Source: DATJPR01 sp035506295 (lineage in GTDB: Bacteria > Bacteroidota > Ignavibacteria > UBA10030 > UBA6906). Taken from it: DNA of 22,278 nt. Location: NCBI GenBank assembly GCA_035506295.1, contig DATJPR010000188.1, positions 1 to 22,278 on the forward strand, read 5' to 3'. The notes under the pieces are model-generated. The model ran no database searches and was not told the origin of the DNA. It saw only the letters and a list, made by a program, of their open reading frames with translations. Below, piece by piece: positions 7,988 to 13,412 of the stretch. The position numbers and the translations under genes were made by a program. Position 1 is the stretch's first letter, and every line of letters starts with the position of its first letter.

Positions 7988-9169
7988 CTACTTCATCGCC
8001 ACCGCGCGAAGGGAAGGTGAATCCTGTATATCGCCTTCGGGCGCCTCAACATGAGGATGTTCGCCGAAGACTCTGAAGATCTTTGCCACTACCGTGAAGA
8101 CCACAAAACCGGTCGCTGCAAGCCCCATCGTAATTCCGAGTTCCTGCCAGCTGGGCACGTATGTGCGGGTTGGCCAATGCTCCATGCTGGTGATCGCCGT
8201 GTTCATGCGGTTGGCGACGAAGCCCAGCAACACCAGGACCGCGGAATAGAAGAGCCCCGTCTTGGATGTCCGCACTTTCGGAATCAACAGGAGAAAGAAC
8301 GGAACGATGACGCCAAGGGTGATCTCGAGCAGGAACAGATAACTCTGATAGGATCCTTCGAATACGTACGGGAGCGCGTTCCTCGTCATCAGATCCTGAA
8401 TGCGGACGGTGAACAAAAGCGCCAGGACGACGACCAGCACGCGCGCAAGATCGACAAGCAGCGGCAGTTCCACCTCACGGCCGAAACTTCTCGACGAAAG
8501 GAACGACTCAAAAATCGTCATTGCCAGGCCGGCGGCCACGCAGGAGATAAAGAATAGAAACGGGATGATATTGGAATACCACAACGGGTGCATGCGGCCG
8601 GGAATGATCAGGAAGAGCGAGCCGAGCGAGGACTGATGCAGGGTCGAAAGGACCACCCCGAGGACGACGAGCGGTATCGTGATGGCCTTCATCACTTTCA
8701 GCGCTGCGTGCAGTTTGAATTTCTCGAGGACCACGGGGCTGAACTCGAGCGCAAGGACGGTCGTGTACAGCATGACACACCACGCCACTTCGAACATCAC
8801 CGAGTGCGGGTTCCACATGATCATGGCGTGCCAGATTGCCCACGGCCTGCCGAGGTCCACCATGAGACCGCAGATCACGAGCACATAGCCGAGGAACGCC
8901 GTAAGAATCGTGGGCCGCAGGATCGGACGGAAGCGTTCCAGGTTGAAGAGATAGACGGTGGCCGCGACGGTAAAACCGCCTGCGGCGAGGCCGACCCCGA
9001 CGAGAATGTCGATGCCGATCCATATGCCCCAGGGGAACGTATCTTTGAGGTTCGTGGTGGCGCCGAGGCCGGTGGCATACCGGTCAATCGCGGCGACGAG
9101 CCCGACCGCCATAAGGACCGCCGCGACGACTTTCCAGAAGGTCCAGTGGAATGAACGAAGGAAGTTCAT
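7988..9169 (-). CDS. HybB/NrfD-type integral membrane quinone-site subunit
   Basis: 393 residues, very hydrophobic, with about nine or ten membrane helices spread from residue 12 to about 370. The N-terminal part carries the HybB-like signature TFPWGIWIGIDILVGVGLAAGGF (44-66), then DLGRPW (105-110) and W-N-P-H-S, typical of the NrfD/PsrC/HybB superfamily. Known: these subunits exchange electrons with the quinone pool and dock a four-cluster ferredoxin, and they contain no heme. The neighbour immediately upstream (12 bp gap) is exactly such a ferredoxin. The soluble C-terminal tail is short. AAAGG lies about nine bases before the ATG. Resemblance is closer to the hydrogenase-2 HybB group than to PsrC, but no hydrogenase gene is nearby, so the catalytic partner is unknown. 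Confidence 0.88.
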   Translation of the reverse strand: MNFLRSFHWTFWKVVAAVLMAVGLVAAIDRYATGLGATTNLKDTFPWGIWIGIDILVGVGLAAGGFTVAATVYLFNLERFRPILRPTILTAFLGYVLVICGLMVDLGRPWAIWHAMIMWNPHSVMFEVAWCVMLYTTVLALEFSPVVLEKFKLHAALKVMKAITIPLVVLGVVLSTLHQSSLGSLFLIIPGRMHPLWYSNIIPFLFFISCVAAGLAMTIFESFLSSRSFGREVELPLLVDLARVLVVVLALLFTVRIQDLMTRNALPYVFEGSYQSYLFLLEITLGVIVPFFLLLIPKVRTSKTGLFYSAVLVLLGFVANRMNTAITSMEHWPTRTYVPSWQELGITMGLAATGFVVFTVVAKIFRVFGEHPHVEAPEGDIQDSPSLRAVAMK

Positions 9170-9181
9170 GACAAACGCCTT

Positions 9182-9958
9182 TCACCGGGATGCGAGCTGT
9201 TCCAGTTTTCGTTTTCGTTCCTCTTCTTCAAACCGTGCGACTTCCGACCGCCGCGCGGTGATCCAACGAATGCCGAAGAGGACAACGGTCGCTGCAACGG
9301 TATACTTCGGGATCTGCGACAGCACACGCCAGGAAAGTTCCGGGATGGGCTCGTTGGGAACATTCATCGGGAGGCCCAGCTGGTCGAAGGGGACGTTGGA
9401 GAGATACATCACCGACGTGCCGCCGACCTCCGTCAATCCGTAGATGTGATCGATATACTGACCGGGATTCTCGTCAATGCGCTTCCGGGCTTCCTTCAGC
9501 AGATCGTCGCGGTCGCCGAAGGATGTCGCGCCGGTCGGACAGGCCTCGGCGCACGCGGTCTGACCGCCTGCCGCCACGCGGTCGTAGCACATGATGCATT
9601 TCCGGATCTTCGGCGCGAGACTGCCCCATTCATACCGCGGCACTTCGAAGGGGCACGCCTGCATGCAGTAGCGGCAGCCGATGCACTTCGATTCATCGTA
9701 CAGAACGGCGCCGGTCTCCGTCTTGGTAAAGGCTCCCACAAGACAGGCAGACACGCACGTGGGCGTGACGCAGTGCATGCAGAGCTTGCGGACAAACACC
9801 TGGTCGTTGTTGATGCCCTGCACCACCGTGTAATGCGTGGCGGAAAGCTCAAGCGCGTCTTCTTCCGGCAGATGGTTCTGCTGCGCACAGGCCGCGGCGC
9901 ATAGCCGGCACCCGATACACTTCGTCACATCGATGAGCAAACCTTTTGACTTCACCAT
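9182..9958 (-). CDS. HybA-like ferredoxin with four [4Fe-4S] sites and C-terminal anchor
   Basis: 258 residues. Sixteen cysteines fall into four groups: C14/17/20/24, C60/63/68/72, C92/95/98/102 and C121/124/136/140, the DmsB/HybA/NrfC-type arrangement binding four cubane clusters. A hydrophobic segment at about 218-235 near the C-terminus is a likely membrane anchor, as in HybA. Unlike HybA, the N-terminus (MVKSKGLLIDVTKCIGC) starts straight at the first cluster, with no Tat signal, so the protein should sit on the cytoplasmic side. A good AGGAG site precedes the ATG by about nine bases. It should pass electrons to or from the HybB-like protein encoded next. Confidence 0.9.
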   Translation of the reverse strand: MVKSKGLLIDVTKCIGCRLCAAACAQQNHLPEEDALELSATHYTVVQGINNDQVFVRKLCMHCVTPTCVSACLVGAFTKTETGAVLYDESKCIGCRYCMQACPFEVPRYEWGSLAPKIRKCIMCYDRVAAGGQTACAEACPTGATSFGDRDDLLKEARKRIDENPGQYIDHIYGLTEVGGTSVMYLSNVPFDQLGLPMNVPNEPIPELSWRVLSQIPKYTVAATVVLFGIRWITARRSEVARFEEEERKRKLEQLASR

Positions 9959-9994
9959 GGGATGAATCTCCTACCTTCCCTTGCGATCGATTCT

Positions 9995-10681
9995 TTAGCG
10001 GTTCGCCGGTTCACCTGCCGGCTTCGATGCGGCGGGCACGGCGAGAAACGTCCGTCCGAACTCCGCCCAGACGGCATTGTCGTACATTTTGAGGACGCCG
10101 TCTACGACGGTGCCGCCATCCTGCATGAGCGCGTAGTTCACTGCGCCCGGGTGGCCGAGGAAGAATTCACGTGCCGTGACGATCTGCTGTTTGAGCCAAT
10201 CAGAGGCCGCGGAGACGATCGGGGCCACTACGGCCTGGCGTGAAGGCACCTCCACCTTCAGAAGCCATCCCTGGTCATAGGGATCGGCGTAGGCTAGCGA
10301 TGGATCCATGAGGACCTGGCGATTGACGGCTACGACCTTCCCGCTCACCGGGGCGAGCAGGGGGAGCGAGCGTTCTCCATCCATCAGGAACATGTTTTCC
10401 ACACGATCGCCGATGGCCGGGAGAACAATCCGCTCGACCTTGCCGAAGAACCGGGCGATGAACTCGTCGAACCCGACGGTGATCACCGACCCGTGATCCT
10501 TTTTCATCCACGTGTGATTGATTGCGAGCTCCACCCCCGCCGGGATCTGCTTCAACGAATCGGCGGCCGAGGTAACCTTGTCGCGCACGGTTTCTGCAAC
10601 TCTGCGCGCCCTGGCACGCTGGACAAAATGGTCTGCCGTGAGGAACACGACGAGCGTAAAAAGCACCAATAGGACAGTCAT
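9995..10681 (-). CDS. Membrane-anchored GcvH-fold protein without lipoyl lysine (copy 2)
   Basis: 228 residues. An N-terminal membrane helix (about 1-16) is followed by a basic, helical linker and a GcvH-like domain at about 55-145: NHTWMKKDHGSVITVGFDEF, LPAIGDRV, APVSGKVVAVN (110-120) and DPYDQGWLLKV. In glycine-cleavage H protein the lipoylated lysine is 12 residues before the first Gly-turn position of APVSG; here that place is E103, inside G102-E103-R104-S-L-P. The domain therefore cannot be lipoylated at the usual site. A C-terminal extension (about 150-228), absent from GcvH, contains ALMQDGG (184-190). GGAG lies eight bases upstream of the ATG. Automatic annotation would probably call it glycine cleavage H protein, but no glycine-cleavage genes are nearby. 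The function is unknown. Confidence 0.8.
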   Translation of the reverse strand: MTVLLVLFTLVVFLTADHFVQRARARRVAETVRDKVTSAADSLKQIPAGVELAINHTWMKKDHGSVITVGFDEFIARFFGKVERIVLPAIGDRVENMFLMDGERSLPLLAPVSGKVVAVNRQVLMDPSLAYADPYDQGWLLKVEVPSRQAVVAPIVSAASDWLKQQIVTAREFFLGHPGAVNYALMQDGGTVVDGVLKMYDNAVWAEFGRTFLAVPAASKPAGEPANR

Positions 10682-10699
10682 GAGCGTTCTCCGTTTTCG

Positions 10700-11326
10700 T
10701 TAGGCAACTGAATTGGTTTCGCCGAGAAAGAACTCGCGGACAAGGGTATCCCACTCGCGATCCGAGCATTTGTCCGAGAGATCGCGGATCAGTTCACCGC
10801 CGTCCTGATACATCAGCGCCGGAGTGCCGGCAAAGACCTGATGCAGACGCGCGCGCGCGCCGTCGAGCCACTGTTGCGCGGCCTTCCCGCTGAACAGATT
10901 GCTCACCTGCAGCTGGAGCTTGCGCGGCTTGACGCGAATGAGCCAGCCATCACCGTACGGTGAAGTGTTCAGGAGCGAAGGATTGGCCAGGAGCATCTCG
11001 TTCTTGGCCACCACACGCCCTTCGACCGGACTCATGATCGGGACGAGACGGTTTCCGTGACGGAGGTGAAACGCGACGCCACCCTGCCTGATCCGTTTCA
11101 GGAGGCGGGGCAGACGAACTTCGTCTACCGATCCGATCAGCGACTGCGCGAAATCATCGATGCCCACAACGACGTCCCCATCTTCGGTTTCACGGATCCA
11201 CGCGTGTCCGCGATGATGATACCGCCGGACGATCACCGGAGAAAGCTTCTTGTGAGGTTGCCTCGCGCGAAGGACTCCGAGACCGATCAGGATTGCCGCC
11301 GTCAGAATTGCGAGTATGGCAGACAT
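10700..11326 (-). CDS. Membrane-anchored GcvH-fold protein without lipoyl lysine (copy 1)
   Basis: 208 residues, first gene of the cluster. An N-terminal membrane helix (2-19) precedes a GcvH-like domain at about 40-133: GHAWIRETEDGDVVVGIDDFA, SPVEGRVVAKN (99-109), NPSLLNTSPYGDGWLIRVK. The residue at the lipoyl-lysine position is N92, in the loop G91-N92-R93-L-V-P. Copy 2 has the same Gly-x-Arg-x-x-Pro loop, so the change is shared and not random decay. The C-terminal extension carries ALMYQDGGELIRD (170-182), again like copy 2 (ALMQDGG). The two genes look like an old tandem duplication, 18 bp apart. GGGGA lies about eight bases before the ATG. It may be a scaffold or docking subunit of the HybAB-like complex; this is inference only. 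Confidence 0.8.
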   Translation of the reverse strand: MSAILAILTAAILIGLGVLRARQPHKKLSPVIVRRYHHRGHAWIRETEDGDVVVGIDDFAQSLIGSVDEVRLPRLLKRIRQGGVAFHLRHGNRLVPIMSPVEGRVVAKNEMLLANPSLLNTSPYGDGWLIRVKPRKLQLQVSNLFSGKAAQQWLDGARARLHQVFAGTPALMYQDGGELIRDLSDKCSDREWDTLVREFFLGETNSVA

Positions 11327-11478
11327 GGTGTGATTCCCCTTTTGATGATACTGGCGTTGCAGTGATCTGCTCTGATACCTTCCAACTATCCTGCCAGAAT
11401 CACCCCGGCGAAATCATTTCCCTCATCGAATCCGTAACTCGTTCGCACGTAAATGCTTGGTGCCGACGCATCAGGCCA

Positions 11479-11495
11479 TGCAAAAACTCAGCCAG
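11479..11495 (-). promoter_or_regulatory. Sigma-54 (-24/-12) promoter of the GcvH-like/HybAB-like cluster
   Basis: On the minus strand the sequence reads CTGGC-TGAGTTT-TTGCA. The invariant GG (11493-11492) and GC (11481-11480) are separated by exactly 10 bases, as sigma-54 requires. The C-T-G-G-C and T-T-T-G-C-A flanks match the consensus; the three bases after TGGC (TGA for ACG) do not. Transcription would start near 11468, giving a leader of about 140 bases before the first GcvH-like gene. The cluster encodes its own sigma-54 activator, which strengthens the call. Confidence 0.65.
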
Positions 11496-11514
11496 AATCC
11501 ACCAATTCGGGTTA

Positions 11515-11545
11515 TGTTGCAATTTACAACAGACATTGTTGCAAT
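11515..11545. promoter_or_regulatory. Candidate enhancer sites: TGTTGCAAT repeated 22 bp apart
   Basis: TGTTGCAAT occurs at 11515-11523 and again at 11537-11545, a distance of 22 bp or about two helical turns. CAACA at 11527-11531 adds inverted partners (TGTTG-N7-CAACA and CAACA-N5-TGTTG). A further GACA-N4-TGTC palindrome is at 11550-11561. The sites lie about 50-90 bp upstream of the predicted sigma-54 start, so they are plausible binding sites for the NtrC-type activator, although somewhat close to the promoter compared with classical enhancers. Confidence 0.4.
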
Positions 11546-11771
11546 CCGCGACATGTTTGTCTACAATCTCTTAGTTTATATACGATTACGGTTCTGATGA
11601 ATAAACCAGCAAACGGAGTTCTATTTCTCTACACTCAACACACCCCGCAAAACCGTCATCGATGGTCGATTCTTTCCAATAAATGGTTGGATCTTTCCCC
11701 ATTCTTGGAATCACGGCGTTCATGGAATGAGAGGGTGAGAGCGAATGCGCGACGCTTGAAGGCGAATCCGA

Positions 11772-11788
11772 CTTTAAACTGTTTAAAG
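11772..11788. promoter_or_regulatory. 17-bp perfect palindrome upstream of gdhA
   Basis: CTTTAAAC and GTTTAAAG flank a single T. The 8-bp arms are exact and the site is about 150 bp upstream of the gdhA start. It looks like an operator for a dimeric regulator. I cannot assign a regulator family. Confidence 0.4.
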
Positions 11789-11847
11789 CCCTGTTCCATG
11801 AAAGGCGATCGTACTTGGCCGCAGGCTTCGTTGGCACGTTGCATGTG

Positions 11848-11853
11848 TATACT
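11848..11853 (+). promoter_or_regulatory. Candidate -10 element for gdhA
   Basis: TATACT is a five-of-six match to the sigma-70 -10 consensus and lies about 88 bp before the gdhA ATG. No good -35 is present 16-18 bp upstream, so an activator would be needed; the palindrome at 11772-11788 is about 60 bp upstream. An alternative pair, TTGTCT (11557-11562) and TATACG (11579-11584), lies much further up. Confidence 0.3.
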
Positions 11854-11928
11854 GCCACCGAAAAACAAGCTTCCCAGGCGCTTTCTCGCCCTGCAAAGGT
11901 GAGAGCACCGGGCAATCACCTGACAATT

Positions 11929-11934
11929 GAGAGG
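11929..11934 (+). promoter_or_regulatory. Ribosome site deciding the gdhA start
   Basis: GAGAGG lies six bases before the ATG at 11941. An in-frame codon at 11815 would add 42 residues with no family similarity, so it is not used. Confidence 0.7.
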
Positions 11935-11940
11935 TTTCAC

Positions 11941-13281
11941 ATGTCGGAGTATGTCAGCAGTGTGATGGCATATGTGAAGGCAAAGAACCCTTCAGAGCCG
12001 GAATTCCACCAGGCGGTCCAGGAAGTTGCGGAGTCGCTCGATGTCGTTCTTCAGCGGCACCCAGAATACAGGACGGCGAAGATCCTCGAGAGGATGGTGG
12101 AGCCCGATCGCGTCATCATGTTCCGCGTCCCCTGGATCGATGACCAGGGGGAGTTTCACATCAACCGTGGGTTCAGAATCCAGATGAACAACATGATCGG
12201 CCCGTACAAGGGCGGTCTGCGATTCCATCCTTCGGTGACGCTCGGCATACTGAAGTTTCTCGCCTTCGAGCAGGTCTTCAAGAACAGTCTCACCTCGCTT
12301 CCAATGGGTGGTGGCAAAGGAGGATCGGACTTTGACCCGAAGGGTAAGAGCGACATGGAGGTCATGCGATTCTGCCAGAGCTTTATGACCGAGCTCTATC
12401 GCCACGTCGGACCGGATATCGATGTGCCGGCCGGTGACATCGGCGTCGGGGCGCGAGAGATCGGGTTTCTGTTCGGACAGTACAAACGCCTGACCAAGGA
12501 ATTTTCGGGCGTGTTGACAGGCAAAGGGCTGAACTGGGGAGGCTCGCTCATCCGCCCCGAGGCCACGGGGTTTGGCGTGGTCTATTTTGCGCAGGAGATG
12601 TTGAAGACCAAGGGGATGTCGTTTGACGGTCGAACGGTCGCCGTATCGGGATTCGGCAACGTCGCATGGGGCGCTGCGATGAAAGCGACGGAGCTCGGAG
12701 GAAAGGTCGTCACGCTTTCAGGTCCCGACGGCTTCGTCCACGATCCCGCCGGGCTCACGATGGAAAAGATCGACTACATGCTGGAAATGCGCGCAAGCGC
12801 ACGCGACAGGGTGCAGGATTTCGCGGATAAATTTAAGGTGAAGTTCGTCCCCGGTGTCCGTCCCTGGGGCATCAAGGTCGACGTTGCCCTTCCCTGCGCG
12901 ACGCAGAACGAACTGGACGCCAACGACGCCCGCGAGTTGCTCAAGAACGGTTGCGTCTGCGTGTGCGAGGGAGCAAACATGCCGACCACGCTCGACGGCG
13001 TCAAGATCCTCCTCGATGCGCACATCCTTTACTCGCCGGGGAAGGCATCGAACGCGGGCGGCGTCGCCACCTCCGGCCTCGAGATGAGTCAGAACAGCAT
13101 GCGTCTCCCGTGGCCGAAAGAGGAGGTCGACCATCGCCTGCATCAGATCATGACGAACATCCACCAGACATGCATCGAGACAGCCGAGAAATACGGTACG
13201 CCGGGCAATTATGTCAACGGCGCCAACATCGGCGGGTTCCTCAAGGTGGCCAACGCCATGCTTGATCAAGGCCTCGTCTGA
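11941..13281 (+). CDS. gdhA: NADP-type glutamate dehydrogenase
   Basis: 446 residues, the usual length of the hexameric bacterial enzyme (E. coli GdhA has 447). It interconverts 2-oxoglutarate plus ammonia and glutamate in the cytoplasm, normally in the assimilatory direction. The substrate domain has GPYKGGLRFHPSV (88-100) and PMGGGKGGSDFDPKGKS (121-137) with catalytic K126. DVPAGDIGVGAREIGF, TGKGLNWGGSLIRPEATG, the nucleotide-binding VSGFGNVAWGAA and the late signatures CATQNELDANDA, CEGANMPTT and NAGGVATSGLEMSQN follow. The close match to the enteric-type enzyme across its whole length makes the call secure; NADP preference is inferred from that similarity. It is monocistronic, with its own terminator, and divergent from the membrane cluster. 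Confidence 0.97.
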   Translation: MSEYVSSVMAYVKAKNPSEPEFHQAVQEVAESLDVVLQRHPEYRTAKILERMVEPDRVIMFRVPWIDDQGEFHINRGFRIQMNNMIGPYKGGLRFHPSVTLGILKFLAFEQVFKNSLTSLPMGGGKGGSDFDPKGKSDMEVMRFCQSFMTELYRHVGPDIDVPAGDIGVGAREIGFLFGQYKRLTKEFSGVLTGKGLNWGGSLIRPEATGFGVVYFAQEMLKTKGMSFDGRTVAVSGFGNVAWGAAMKATELGGKVVTLSGPDGFVHDPAGLTMEKIDYMLEMRASARDRVQDFADKFKVKFVPGVRPWGIKVDVALPCATQNELDANDARELLKNGCVCVCEGANMPTTLDGVKILLDAHILYSPGKASNAGGVATSGLEMSQNSMRLPWPKEEVDHRLHQIMTNIHQTCIETAEKYGTPGNYVNGANIGGFLKVANAMLDQGLV

Positions 13282-13302
13282 CCGACCTGTTCACACGCCT
13301 TT

Positions 13303-13342
13303 CGACGGCCGTCACCGCACCGCGGTGACGGCCGTCGCTTTT
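13303..13342 (+). terminator. Intrinsic terminator of gdhA
   Basis: A perfect 16-bp stem (13303-13318 with 13322-13337) closes a three-base loop (ACC) and is followed by CTTTTG. It starts 22 bp after the gdhA stop. The stem is extremely GC-rich; the T-run is short (four) but adequate for so strong a hairpin. Confidence 0.85.
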
Positions 13343-13359
13343 GCGGGGCTGCCGGGGAA

Positions 13360-13388
13360 TTGACCCTTGCCGGGGGGATTCGTATGTT
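13360..13388 (+). promoter_or_regulatory. Sigma-70-like promoter of the receiver/PPDK-N gene
   Basis: TTGACC (13360-13365) and TATGTT (13383-13388) are separated by exactly 17 bases. The predicted start near 13395 gives a leader of under 20 bases, and no clear Shine-Dalgarno sequence precedes the ATG at 13413. The site lies just after the gdhA terminator, as expected for an independent unit. Confidence 0.6.
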
Positions 13389-13412
13389 CTGTGAAACCAA
13401 CGAGCCCCTGAC

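Larger units (their letters stand above)
11327..11940. other. 614-bp divergent intergenic region between the membrane cluster and gdhA
   Basis: I see no convincing gene here; the open frames on both strands have no recognisable domain and poor starts. The part next to the cluster (11460-11570) holds the sigma-54 promoter and repeat motifs listed separately. The middle (11570-11800) is more AT-rich than the flanking genes and contains a 17-bp palindrome. The last 140 bp lead into gdhA. The length allows at least two divergent promoters with upstream activator sites. Confidence 0.6.

Noticed and set aside
7988..9958. Complete uptake hydrogenase operon
   Set aside because: Only HybA- and HybB-like subunits are present; no large or small hydrogenase subunit or maturation gene is in the window.
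9995..11326. Annotation of the two GcvH-like genes as glycine cleavage system H protein
   Set aside because: Both lack the lipoyl lysine, have membrane helices and C-terminal extensions, and no gcvP, gcvT or lipoyl-transfer gene is near.
11831..11846. TTGGCACG, a perfect-looking sigma-54 -24 box upstream of gdhA
   Set aside because: The base pair at the required -12 distance is GT, not GC; the TTGC that follows is four bases too close.
11453..11915. Open frames on both strands in the gdhA upstream region (149 and 109 codons)
   Set aside because: Compositions look random (many Cys, Arg and Ser), there is no domain or ribosome site, they overlap each other, and they cover promoter-like DNA.
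11815..11940. In-frame 42-codon N-terminal extension of gdhA
   Set aside because: No similarity to the GdhA N-terminus, no ribosome site, and a good GAGAGG plus ATG at 11941 gives the normal family length.
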